The notes beneath the pieces are model-generated. The model was given only the letters and a program-made list of their open reading frames with translations, searched no databases and was not told the DNA's origin. A stretch of DNA of 64,000 bases from Longispora albida DSM 44784 (lineage in GTDB: Bacteria; Actinomycetota; Actinomycetes; Mycobacteriales; Micromonosporaceae): contig NZ_KB903825.1 of the NCBI RefSeq assembly GCF_000379825.1, positions 124,001 to 188,000 of the forward strand, in the 5' to 3' direction. Every line of letters begins with the position of its first letter. Positions within the stretch are counted from its first letter, which is position 1. This document shows positions 25,331-33,999 of this stretch, piece after piece. The translations under genes and the position numbers were made by a program.

Positions 25331-26152
25331 ATGGCACGACGTACCCGGCTCGACGACTCAGAGTGCGCGATCGCGCAGGCCCTCGACGTGGTGGGCGACT
25401 GGTGGAGCCTGCTCGTGCTCCGCGACGTGGCCCGGGGGCTGCACAGGTTCGAGGAGCTGCGCGCCGAGCTGGGCGTCTCCCGCAAGGTCCTCACCGAGCG
25501 GCTGGTCAAGCTGACCGACGCCGGGGTGCTGGCCAGGCGGCAGTACTCGGACCGGCCGCCGCGCTCCGAGTACGTCCTCACGGATCTCGGGCGCGGCGCG
25601 CTGCCGGTGCTCGTCGCGCTCCAGGAGTGGGGCGACACGTGGCTGCTCGGCGACGGGAGCACGAGTGCCACGACGGAGCCGGGGTCGGCTGAGGCGCAGC
25701 GGGTGCGCGCTCTCGTGGGTACAAAAGTCGAGGGTTTCGCAGTGGACAGCGCCTTCACGGTGCTCTACTGCTATCCGGGCACCGGCATGCCGGGCGCCGG
25801 CCAGATCCCCGGCGCGGCCGGGTGCACCCTGGAGGCCTGCACGTTCCGTGACCGGCTGGACGAGTTCGCGGCGCTCGGCGCGGCCGTGTCCGGCCTGAGC
25901 ACCCAGCTGCCCAGCGAGCAGGCGGCCTTCGCCAAGGCCAACCGCATCCGTTTCCCGCTGCTGTCCGACGCCGGCCTGGAGCTGACCACCGCGCTGCGCC
26001 TCCCCACCTTCCGCGCCGGCGGTACTGTCCGGCTGAAGCGGCTGACCCTCGTCCTAGACGCGACCGCCACCGTCCGCGGAGTGCTGTACCCGATCCAGGA
26101 CGTGACCGGCGGCGTGGAGGACGCGTTCCGGATGATCAAGAGCTTGACGTGA
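25331..26152 (+). CDS. HxlR-type regulator fused to a peroxiredoxin domain
   Basis: Residues 1 to about 105 are an HxlR winged helix (CAIAQALDVVGDWWSLLVLRD, VSRKVLTERLVKL, SEYVLTDLG). Residues about 125-273 are a BCP-type peroxiredoxin: FTVLYCYPGTG, then CTLEAC with the peroxidatic and resolving Cys in the 1-Cys-x4-Cys arrangement, then FPLLSDAGLELTTAL. HxlR proteins repress or activate neighbours, some by thiol chemistry, so this looks like a one-protein peroxide or thiol sensor. It is divergent from an MFS exporter. It could also be a bifunctional enzyme-regulator. Confidence 0.88.
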   Translation: MARRTRLDDSECAIAQALDVVGDWWSLLVLRDVARGLHRFEELRAELGVSRKVLTERLVKLTDAGVLARRQYSDRPPRSEYVLTDLGRGALPVLVALQEWGDTWLLGDGSTSATTEPGSAEAQRVRALVGTKVEGFAVDSAFTVLYCYPGTGMPGAGQIPGAAGCTLEACTFRDRLDEFAALGAAVSGLSTQLPSEQAAFAKANRIRFPLLSDAGLELTTALRLPTFRAGGTVRLKRLTLVLDATATVRGVLYPIQDVTGGVEDAFRMIKSLT

Positions 26153-26173
26153 CCGCACGATCGTGCGCAAAAT
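26144..26173 (+). promoter_or_regulatory. Promoter and operator of the TetR/hydrolase operon
   Basis: TTGACG (-35, 26144-26149) and CAAAAT (-10, 26168-26173) have an 18-nt spacer that contains the perfect palindrome CGCACGATCGTGCG (26154-26167). The -10 ends 6 nt before the TetR ATG. A repressor bound there would block the polymerase. A similar GCACGATCGT sits at 26814 inside the next gene. Confidence 0.7.
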
Positions 26174-26179
26174 AGCGTC

Positions 26180-26761
26180 ATGGGTAAGGGTGAGGAGACC
26201 CGTCAGGCTGTCCTGGAGCAGGCGGTGTCCACTGCCGGCCGGCTCGGCCTGTCCGGCCTGACGATCGGCAACCTCGCGACCAGCATGAAGATGTCCAAGA
26301 GCGGGCTGTTCGGCCATTTCCGCTCGAAGGAGGCCCTGCAGCTGCAGGTCCTGGCCTTCGCCAGGGACAGCTTCACCGAGCTGGTCATCCATCCCGCCAT
26401 CGCCGCGCCGCGCGGCATCCCCCGGCTGACCACGCTCTTCGAGTGCTGGATGGAGACCGGGCGCTCGGCAGCGGCGGGCTGCGTCTTCGTCGCCGCCGCC
26501 ACCGAGTATGACGACCAGGAGGGCCCGGTGCGCGACCAGCTGGTCCGCGACCACCGTGACCTGCTGGAATCCATCGCCCTGATGTTCCGCAGCGGCGTCT
26601 CGGAGGGCCACTTCCGCGAAGACGCCGACCCCGAGCAGTTCGCCCACGACCTGTATGGCGTGATGCTCGGCTTCTACCACGCCTACCGGATGATGCGTGA
26701 CCCGCTGGCCGAGACCAGGACCCGGCGATCCTTCGGCAACCTGGTCGACCAGGCCCGCTAA
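26180..26761 (+). CDS. TetR-family regulator
   Basis: The 193-aa protein has an N-terminal HTH (LTIGNLATSMKMSKSGLFGHFRSKEAL, about 28-55) and a TetR C-terminal ligand domain. It starts at a probable leaderless ATG directly after its own operator and is followed by an alpha/beta hydrolase, whose ribosome site is 15 nt after its stop. It likely represses this two-gene operon until a lipid or ester signal arrives. Confidence 0.88.
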   Translation: MGKGEETRQAVLEQAVSTAGRLGLSGLTIGNLATSMKMSKSGLFGHFRSKEALQLQVLAFARDSFTELVIHPAIAAPRGIPRLTTLFECWMETGRSAAAGCVFVAAATEYDDQEGPVRDQLVRDHRDLLESIALMFRSGVSEGHFREDADPEQFAHDLYGVMLGFYHAYRMMRDPLAETRTRRSFGNLVDQAR

Positions 26762-26788
26762 CCCCCCTTTTTTTTGGAGCTGATCCCG

Positions 26789-27640
26789 ATGGCCGCTTCC
26801 TCGCTGGTAAAAAGCACGATCGTTCGTACCTATCGTGGCGCCTTCTGGACCCTGGAGCGCACAGCCCCCGGCCTCGGCTCCGCGCTCGCCGAGCGGCTGT
26901 GGTGCACGGTCCCGCGCGGCAGGATCAAGCCGGCCGCCGCGCCCGGCACCCGGGTCCCGGTGCAGCTGCACGGCCGCGACCTCGCCGTCGAGTCCTGGGG
27001 CTCCGGCCCGAACGTGTACCTGATGCACGGCTGGGGCGGCTGGCGCTCACAGTGGGAGCACTTCATCGCCCCGCTGACCGAGGCCGGGTTCCGGGTGATC
27101 GGCCTCGACGCGCCCAGCCACGGCGGGTCGGCGCCCGGCGGGTTCGGGAAGCGGCGCGGCCTGCTGACCGAGTTCGCCGAGGCGCTGACCAGGGTCGTGA
27201 CGGTGTGCGGGCCCGCCCACGCGCTCATCGGCCACTCCGCCGGGTCGAGCGCCGTGGCGGCAGCCGTCCTCGACGGGCTGACCGCGGACCGGCTGGTCAT
27301 GATCGCGCCGATGGCCGATCCGGTGCCGTACAGCTACGGCTGGGGCAAGGCGCTGGGCTTCGGTGAGCCGATCCGGGCCGGCTTCCTCCAGCGGCTCGAA
27401 CGCAGGGTCGGACGGCCGATGGCCGACTTCAACATCCCGGCCAGGGCCGCCCTGGCCTCGAGCCTCCCTCCGGCCCTCGTGATCCACGACAGGCGGGACA
27501 AGCAGACCCTGCACACCGACGGGATCGCGATCTCCGACGCCTGGCCGGACGGCAAGCTCGTCCTCACCGAGGGCCTGGGCCACCAGCGCATCCTCCGCGA
27601 CGCCGGCATCGTGTCCACAGTGGTGGAGTACCTTTCCTAG
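26789..27640 (+). CDS. Alpha/beta hydrolase
   Basis: The 283-aa protein shows the oxyanion region LMHGWGGW, the nucleophile elbow GHSAGS (Ser near residue 150), an acid near VIHDRRD and the catalytic His in GLGHQRIL. It is an esterase, lipase or related enzyme of unknown substrate. ATG at 26789 has GGAGC 8 nt upstream; the frame also opens at a TTG at 26774 inside that site. A run of six C and eight T precedes it. It is cotranscribed with the TetR gene. Confidence 0.85.
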   Translation: MAASSLVKSTIVRTYRGAFWTLERTAPGLGSALAERLWCTVPRGRIKPAAAPGTRVPVQLHGRDLAVESWGSGPNVYLMHGWGGWRSQWEHFIAPLTEAGFRVIGLDAPSHGGSAPGGFGKRRGLLTEFAEALTRVVTVCGPAHALIGHSAGSSAVAAAVLDGLTADRLVMIAPMADPVPYSYGWGKALGFGEPIRAGFLQRLERRVGRPMADFNIPARAALASSLPPALVIHDRRDKQTLHTDGIAISDAWPDGKLVLTEGLGHQRILRDAGIVSTVVEYLS

Positions 27641-27758
27641 GCCAGCGACGGAATCACACAGGTTGCATCACAAACCAACCGCCGACGGCGCAAACTCTGC
27701 GCGAATCCGCAGCCCGTTCGTCCATTCATGCTCGTTACTGCTCGTTTCTAGCGAAGCA

Positions 27759-27786
27759 TTGACATGAATGGGCAGCCGGCTGCCCA
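27759..27786 (+). promoter_or_regulatory. -35-like box and 18-bp palindrome before GH31
   Basis: TTGACA (27759-27764) is a perfect -35 match, followed by the perfect palindrome TGGGCAGCCGGCTGCCCA (27769-27786), which abuts the ATG at 27787. No convincing -10 box is seen. The palindrome may be an operator or a start-site hairpin. Confidence 0.45.
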
Positions 27787-30700
27787 ATGAGCGCCATGAC
27801 TTCACCTCCGCGCAGCCTTCGCCTGCTACTGGGCGCCCTCCTGTGTGGCACTGCCCTCGCGACCATGCCGCTGTCCCCAGCGGCAGCCGCGACCGCTGGA
27901 AATGTCACCGCTTTCGCCCAGGCGGGCAGCACGTACAACATCACGCTCACCGGGAACGCCAAGGCCAAGGTCACCTTCGCCAGGGCCGACATCTTCCGGG
28001 TGCAGCTCGCGCCGAACGGGACGTTCACCGACCCGGCCGGCACCGACATCACGATCAGGACCGACTTCGGCGCGGTCACGACGAACTGGTCGGACGCCGG
28101 GTCCTACTACCGGATCAACACCAGCGCCGTCACGCTGCGGGTCAACAAGTCCCCGCTGCGGTTCGAGGCGTACCGTGCGGACAACGCCACCCTGCTCTGG
28201 GCCGAGTCGGCCCCGCTGAGCTGGACGGGCAGCGCCACGACCCAGGCGCTCAGCCGGGGTGCCGACGAGCAGTTCTACGGCACCGGCCTGCGGCTCGGCG
28301 AGTGGGCGCTGCGCGACAAGACAGTACCGGTCAAGGTGGACAACAAGTGGCGGGAGAACACCAACGCCTCCCCCGCGCCGTTCTACATGTCCACCAACGG
28401 TTACGGCGTGCTCCGTAACACGTGGGCTGGCGGGACCTACGCCTTCACCGGCCCGTCGAACTTCACCCACGACGAGAACCGGTTCGACGCGTACTACTTC
28501 GCCGGTTCCAGCCTCAAGGGCGTGCTCAACGCCTACACCGACGTGACCGGCAAGCCGTTCCTCGCGCCGATGTGGGGCTTCGAGCTGGGCAACGCCGACT
28601 GCTGGAGCACGTACGACACCGACCCGAACCAGGGTCCGCAGAACCGCGCCGGGCACCTGAAGACGCCGGACGTGGTCGCGTACGCCAGCGACGCCCGCGC
28701 GAAGGACATGCCGAGCGGCTGGTTCCTCCCGAACGACGGCTACGGCTGCAACTACGAGAGCCTCCAGCAGGTCGTCACCGACCTGAAGGCGAAGGGCTTC
28801 CAGACCGGCCTGTGGACGTCGACCGGCCTGGCGAACATCGGCTGGGAGGTCGGCACCGCCGGTACCCGGGCCGTGAAGACCGACGTGGCCTGGATCGGCT
28901 CCGGCTACAAGTACGCCTTCGACGGCGTGCAGCAGGCCGTCAACGGCATCGAGAACAACTCCGACGCCCGCCGCTTCGTGTGGACGGTCGACGGCTGGGC
29001 CGGCACGCAGCGCAACGCTGTGGTGTGGACGGGCGACACGTACGGCACCTGGGACGACATGCGCTGGCACGTGCCGGCCATCGCCGGGGCCGGGCTGTCC
29101 GGGCACAACTACGCCGCTGGTGACGTGGACGGCATCTTCTCCGGCTCCCCTGCCACCTTCACCCGTGACCTCCAGTGGAAGGCGTTCACGCCGGCCTTCA
29201 TGACGATGTCCGGCTGGGGCGCGACGAATCCGGCCACCGGCTACAACGACAAGCAGCCGTGGCGGTTCGCCGACCCGTACCTGAGCGTCAACCGCAAGTA
29301 CCTCCAGCTCAAGATGCGGCTGATGCCGTACATGTACACGATGAGCCGCAACGCCAGCCTGACCGGCACGCCGTCGACGCGGGCGCTCGTCCTGGAGTAC
29401 CCGGACGACCCGGTGGCGCGCGGCAACGCGACCAGCGGGCAGTTCATGGCCGGTGACTCGTTCCTGGTCGCCCCGGTCGTCTCCAACACCACGACCCGCG
29501 ACGGCATCTACCTGCCGGCCGGCACGTGGACCGACTACTGGACCGGCACCGTCTACCAGGGCCCGACCACGATCAACGGCTACAACGCGCCGCTCGACCG
29601 GCTGCCGCTGTTCGTCAAGGGCGGCGCGATCGTGCCGATGTGGCCCCAGATGAACTACACCGGGGAGAAGCCGGTCAGCACCCTGACCTACGACATCTAC
29701 CCGCGCGGCAACTCCTCGTTCAACCTGTACGAGGACGACGGCGTCACCCGTGCCTACCAGACCGGTTCCTTCGCCACCCAGGCCGTGAACGTGACCGCTC
29801 CGCAGTCCGGTACCGGTGACATCACGGTGAGCGTCGGCGCCTCGACCGGCTCCTACACCGGCAAGCCGGCCTCGCGGGGCTACGAGTTCACCACGCACGT
29901 GGCGACGGCTCCGGCCTCGGTGACGCTCGGCGGCACGGCGCTTCCGGCGCACGGCACGAAGGCCGCGTACGACGCCGCCGCGACCGGCTGGTACTTCGAG
30001 GCCGGTGTGCTGTGGACCAAGGCCGGCTCGCAGAGCGGCGCGTTCTCGGTGACGATCGCGGGTGCCTCGCTGCCCGCCCCGTCCACCCCGCCCGGCTCCC
30101 CGGCGATCCCGAAGACCGGCTGGTCGCTCGTGTACGCCGACAGCCAGGAGACGGCGAGCGCGAACAACGCCGCTGCGAACGCGTTCGACGGCAACACGTC
30201 GACCATGTGGCACACGGCCTGGTCGGGTGGCACGCTGCCGCACGAGATCCAGATCGACATGGGCGCGGCGTACAAGGTGGACTCGCTCCGTTACCTGCCC
30301 CGCCAGGACGGCGGCGTGAACGGCCGGATCGGCCAGTACGAGGTGTACGTGTCGAACTCCACCACGACCTGGGGCAGCCCGGTCGGGACGGGGACGTTCG
30401 CGGACACCTCGGCCGAGAAGACGGTGAGCTTCCCGGCGGCGACCGGCCGGTACCTGCGGCTGCGGGCCATCACCGAGGCCGGTAACCGGGGGCCGTGGAC
30501 GTCGGCGGCCGAGCTGACGGCGACCGGCACTGCCGTACCGGCTCCGGCCAATGTGGAGCTGGTGCACCAGGCCACCGGCAAGTGCACCGACATCCCCTAC
30601 GGCTCGACCACGCCCGGCACCCAGCCGACGCTCTACTCCTGCAACGGCGCCACGCACCAGCGCTGGTCGTTCAACGCGAACGGCACGCTGACCGGCAAGG

Positions 30701-30903
30701 GCGGCGTGTGCCTGGACGGCGCGGCGGCGGTCGTCGCCATCCAGACCTGCAACGGCTCGGCCGGGCAGCAGTGGGTGGCACAGGCCGACGGCACGGTCAC
30801 GAGCGGCACGAAGTGCCTGGCCCCGGTGGGCAACAACCCCACCAACGGCACGAAGCTCGAACTGGCCACGTGCTCCGGCCAGAAGTGGACGCTACGCCCG
30901 TAA
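27787..30903 (+). CDS. Secreted GH31 alpha-glycosidase with discoidin and ricin-B domains
   Basis: The 1038-aa protein has a signal peptide (cleavage near AAAATA), a GH31 N-terminal beta domain, the catalytic barrel with probable nucleophile Asp366 in KTDVAW and acid/base Asp417 in TGDTYGTW, then an F5/8 type C domain (about 780-910) and a ricin-B lectin domain (about 920-1038) with three QxW motifs. GH31 enzymes act on alpha-glucosides or alpha-xylosides; two binding modules suggest polymeric substrates such as dextran or starch. ATG at 27796 is an alternative start. It is monocistronic and ends at palindrome P1 copy 2. Confidence 0.9.
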   Translation: MSAMTSPPRSLRLLLGALLCGTALATMPLSPAAAATAGNVTAFAQAGSTYNITLTGNAKAKVTFARADIFRVQLAPNGTFTDPAGTDITIRTDFGAVTTNWSDAGSYYRINTSAVTLRVNKSPLRFEAYRADNATLLWAESAPLSWTGSATTQALSRGADEQFYGTGLRLGEWALRDKTVPVKVDNKWRENTNASPAPFYMSTNGYGVLRNTWAGGTYAFTGPSNFTHDENRFDAYYFAGSSLKGVLNAYTDVTGKPFLAPMWGFELGNADCWSTYDTDPNQGPQNRAGHLKTPDVVAYASDARAKDMPSGWFLPNDGYGCNYESLQQVVTDLKAKGFQTGLWTSTGLANIGWEVGTAGTRAVKTDVAWIGSGYKYAFDGVQQAVNGIENNSDARRFVWTVDGWAGTQRNAVVWTGDTYGTWDDMRWHVPAIAGAGLSGHNYAAGDVDGIFSGSPATFTRDLQWKAFTPAFMTMSGWGATNPATGYNDKQPWRFADPYLSVNRKYLQLKMRLMPYMYTMSRNASLTGTPSTRALVLEYPDDPVARGNATSGQFMAGDSFLVAPVVSNTTTRDGIYLPAGTWTDYWTGTVYQGPTTINGYNAPLDRLPLFVKGGAIVPMWPQMNYTGEKPVSTLTYDIYPRGNSSFNLYEDDGVTRAYQTGSFATQAVNVTAPQSGTGDITVSVGASTGSYTGKPASRGYEFTTHVATAPASVTLGGTALPAHGTKAAYDAAATGWYFEAGVLWTKAGSQSGAFSVTIAGASLPAPSTPPGSPAIPKTGWSLVYADSQETASANNAAANAFDGNTSTMWHTAWSGGTLPHEIQIDMGAAYKVDSLRYLPRQDGGVNGRIGQYEVYVSNSTTTWGSPVGTGTFADTSAEKTVSFPAATGRYLRLRAITEAGNRGPWTSAAELTATGTAVPAPANVELVHQATGKCTDIPYGSTTPGTQPTLYSCNGATHQRWSFNANGTLTGKGGVCLDGAAAVVAIQTCNGSAGQQWVAQADGTVTSGTKCLAPVGNNPTNGTKLELATCSGQKWTLRP

Positions 30904-30908
30904 TGGCG

Positions 30909-30950
30909 GTGGGACCCCTCATGTCGCTATAGCGACGTGAGGGGTCCCAC
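30909..30950. repeat. 42-bp palindrome (family P1, copy 2)
   Basis: Same sequence as the element at 24081-24130 (GTGGGACCCCTCA, one variable base, GTCGCTA, then the complement), with a single unpaired position at the variable base. It lies between the convergent GH31 and MFS genes and should end both transcripts. Confidence 0.9.
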
Positions 30951-30962
30951 GATCTTGCGGCG

Positions 30963-32204
30963 CTACCAGGAAACAGCGCGGCGCTCCGCCGGAGTGCGCC
31001 ACAGCAGCACACCGAAGATGATCGCGACACCGGCGATCAGCGCGCCGAACGCGAAGAACGCGTACTCGACGTTCTGGCTGTCCGCGAACTGCGCCAGGGT
31101 CAGCGTCGCCACGGCGGCGAAGGCAACCCGGAAGGCGTTGGCCGCGCCGAACACCCGGCCGACCCGGTCGGCGGAGATCGACGTCATCAGCAGCGTCCGG
31201 GTGGCGATCGCCGCGTTGCACAGGATGAACGCGCCGACGCCGAGCAGCGCCATCATGCCGACCAGCCCGAACGAGGCCTGGAACGCCGTCACCAGCCCGC
31301 AGAGCACGAAGGCCCCGATCGCGATGGTGAAGTTGCCCAGCTTGGCGATCTTCTTGTAGAACAGCCCGCCGACGATGAAGCCGATGCCGGCGAACGCGTC
31401 CACCAGGCCCACCTCGAACTCGCTGGCCTTCATCGTCTCCAGCACGAACACCGGGTTCAGCACGTTGCTCAGGGTCACCGTGACCAGGACCAGTGCGAAC
31501 AGCACGGAGATCTTCACGATCGGTGCCCGTACCGGTGTACCGGCGTCAGCGGCCACGACCGTCGTCGTCTTGCCCTCGGCGTCGGTCACCTCGACGGTCG
31601 CCACGGCCGGCTTGCGGCCCATCGCGAAGAACAGCAGCGCGGAGACCACGAAGCAGACGGCGTTGAAGTACAGCACCGGCTCGATCCCGACCGCCTTCAT
31701 CAGGAAGCCACCGACCGCCGCCGAGATCAGCGCCGCGGCCTGCGTGGAGATCTCGAACCGGGCGTTGAACGCGCCGAGCCGGTCCGCGTGCACCCGCTCC
31801 TTGATCATGGCGTTGCTGGCCGGCACGAACAGGGCGGCCGACACCGCGAGCACGAAGTTGGTCACGTAGATGCCGGCGTTGACCGGCGCGCCCGACAGCA
31901 TCCAGAGCGGCAGGGCCAGGGCGGCGACCGCGCTGACCACATCGGACACCAGGCACAGGGTACGGCGGTCGAAGCGGTCGGCCAGCCTGCCGAACCACAG
32001 CGACAGGCCGACCGTGGGGATGGCGTTGGCCACGACGAGCACCGCGACGGCCAGCGCGGTCTTCTCGGCCTTGATCAGCAGGATGGACGCCGCGAGGAGC
32101 TGGGCGTTCTTCGCCAGGTTCGCGATGAAGTTCGCCGGGACGAACAGGCGTTCTGCCAGGGAGGGGCCCGTGGCGGGTGGTACCAGGGTCGAGCTGACGG
32201 ACAT
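30963..32204 (-). CDS. MFS transporter, paralogue A
   Basis: The 413-aa protein has about 12 membrane helices with motif A as GRLADRFDRRTL. It matches the neighbouring paralogue along its length (for example LSNVLNPVFV, NFTIAIGAFVLC, FQASFGLVGM, VEYAFFAFG), so the two arose by tandem duplication. ATG at 32204 has GGAAGG upstream. The central loop (about 200-240) carries charged residues and differs between copies. Substrate unknown; this branch includes macrolide-efflux-like proteins. Confidence 0.87.
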   Translation of the reverse strand: MSVSSTLVPPATGPSLAERLFVPANFIANLAKNAQLLAASILLIKAEKTALAVAVLVVANAIPTVGLSLWFGRLADRFDRRTLCLVSDVVSAVAALALPLWMLSGAPVNAGIYVTNFVLAVSAALFVPASNAMIKERVHADRLGAFNARFEISTQAAALISAAVGGFLMKAVGIEPVLYFNAVCFVVSALLFFAMGRKPAVATVEVTDAEGKTTTVVAADAGTPVRAPIVKISVLFALVLVTVTLSNVLNPVFVLETMKASEFEVGLVDAFAGIGFIVGGLFYKKIAKLGNFTIAIGAFVLCGLVTAFQASFGLVGMMALLGVGAFILCNAAIATRTLLMTSISADRVGRVFGAANAFRVAFAAVATLTLAQFADSQNVEYAFFAFGALIAGVAIIFGVLLWRTPAERRAVSW

Positions 32205-32280
32205 GCGTGCCCTTCCAGAGATCAACTGTGGACGGACCAGTGAAACACCTGGCCCAGCCGATCTCCAAGTCCGATATGGA

Positions 32281-32325
32281 CACAGAGGAGCCCGCCCCGG
32301 GCAAACCGGGACGGGCTGCTCTGTG
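32281..32325. terminator. Hairpin terminator between the two MFS genes
   Basis: 20-bp arms (CACAGAGGAGCCCGCCCCGG and its near-complement, two non-Watson-Crick positions) around a 5-nt loop, 27 nt after the stop of paralogue B. The two genes may therefore be separate transcripts. Confidence 0.75.
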
Positions 32326-32351
32326 ACGCTGGTTACCCCAGGTGGGGTGGC

Positions 32352-33620
32352 CTACCAGCTGGCGGCGCGGGCGTTCTTCGGGGTGCCCATGAGGGTCAGC
32401 GCGGTGACCACCGAGACGACCAGCATCAGCCCGCCGAAGGCGAAGAAGGCGTACTCGATGTTGGTGTCGTCGGCGAACTTCGAGATGGTCAGGGCCGCGA
32501 CGGTCGCGAAGCCCAGCCGGAAGGCGTTGACCGCGCCGAACACGCCGGACACCTTGTTCTCCGGCACGGAGGTCATCAGCAGCGTCCGGGCGGCGACCGA
32601 GGCGTGGCAGAGCACCAGCGCGCCGAGGGCCAGCAGCACGATCATGCCGACGAGCCCGAAGGACGCCTGGAAGGCCGTCAGCACCGCGCACAGCACGAAC
32701 GCCGCGACCGCGATCGTGAAGTTGCCGAACCTGGCGGAGATCCGCTTGTAGAGCACGCCGCCGATGAGGAAGCCGATCGCGGCCATCGTGTCGACGATGC
32801 CGACAGCGCCGGCCCCCTTCTTCAGGGTGGACATCACGAACACCGGGTTGAGCACGTTGCTCAGCGTGATCGTGACGAAGACCAGCGACACGAACATCGA
32901 CAGCCGGACCACCGGCGCCTTGACCAGCGTGAAGGTCGGCTCGGCCGGCTCGGGGGCCGGGCCGGTGACCCCGGCCGGGACAGCGGCGGGCGCCGGGTCC
33001 GCCGGGCGCTTGCCCATCAGGAACAGCAGCACGGCGGAACCGAGGAACGTCAGGGAGTTGAAGAACAGCATCGGCTCGGCGCCGAACCACTGGATCATGA
33101 AACCGCCGATCGCGGCAGACATCAGCGTGCCCGCCTGGGTGGCGATATCGAAATTGGCATTGAATTTACCCAGCCGCGCCTCGGGAATGCGCTCCTTGAC
33201 GAGCCCGTTACTGGCCGGCATGAACACGGCGGCGAAACACGCCAGCGCGAAGTTACCGATGTACACCCCGATGCCCGCATTCCCGCCGAGCAGCAGGAAT
33301 GCCGGGAGGGACGCGGCCGCGACCATGCTGCACACGTCGGCGATGATGCACATCGTCCGCCGGTCGAACCGGTCGGCCAGCCTGCCGAAGTAGACGCTGA
33401 GCAGCATCTGCGGGATGGCCACTGCGATGAACAGCCAGCTCACGGCGAAGGCGACGGAGCCTTCCTTGTTCGCCTGGATCAGCAGCAGGGCTGCCGCGAT
33501 GACCTGGATGTTGTTACCGAGGTTCGTGATGAACGTTGCCGGCAGCAGCAGCCGCTCGGCCCGGCCGGGGCGCTCCCCCGCCTGGGGATCGCCCACGGTG
33601 AGAGGGGTGGAGACAGACAT
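32352..33620 (-). CDS. MFS transporter, paralogue B
   Basis: The 422-aa protein has the same architecture as paralogue A and shares long identical blocks, including FGRLADRFDRRT and LSNVLNPVFV. ATG at 33620 has AAGGA upstream. It has a longer Pro/Ala-rich central loop (about 205-235). The strong hairpin between the copies suggests the upstream gene B can be expressed alone. Possible heterodimer or stepwise specialisation cannot be judged from sequence. Confidence 0.87.
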   Translation of the reverse strand: MSVSTPLTVGDPQAGERPGRAERLLLPATFITNLGNNIQVIAAALLLIQANKEGSVAFAVSWLFIAVAIPQMLLSVYFGRLADRFDRRTMCIIADVCSMVAAASLPAFLLLGGNAGIGVYIGNFALACFAAVFMPASNGLVKERIPEARLGKFNANFDIATQAGTLMSAAIGGFMIQWFGAEPMLFFNSLTFLGSAVLLFLMGKRPADPAPAAVPAGVTGPAPEPAEPTFTLVKAPVVRLSMFVSLVFVTITLSNVLNPVFVMSTLKKGAGAVGIVDTMAAIGFLIGGVLYKRISARFGNFTIAVAAFVLCAVLTAFQASFGLVGMIVLLALGALVLCHASVAARTLLMTSVPENKVSGVFGAVNAFRLGFATVAALTISKFADDTNIEYAFFAFGGLMLVVSVVTALTLMGTPKNARAASW

Positions 33621-33999
33621 GGGATTCCTTCGCGACGCTCGCATATGGATTGCTGCGGTCACAGTCAACACCACGCGGCACACAATCTCCAGTCCCCTGT
33701 AGACATTCCAACCAGCACAAATTCAACCGAAACAGAAGAACGTATTGCCGGCGGCGGGCGGCGTGACACCCATTGGAAAACTTGAATAGCGCAATCAAAT
33801 CCGGCACGGCACGCCCGTCGCCCGCCGCACGGCCCGCTGGACCGGGTGCGCGGTGACAGCCCCCGGACCCCTGGCCTAACATATGACGTACTACATAGAA
33901 ATCAGCCCGGCCGGGTACTTGACGGCACCGGTCACACTGGGTGGCTAGTGGTACCGTCTGGGCACCCGAGGCACTGGGCACTGGCGAATGGAGAGACCT
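33621..33999. other. 379-bp divergent intergenic region
   Basis: No gene was found. The part near 33690-33820 is clearly more AT-rich than its surroundings. ATATGACGTACTACATA near 33883 is a candidate GntR/FadR-type site. Promoters for MFS paralogue B and the GntR gene must lie here. Confidence 0.4.
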
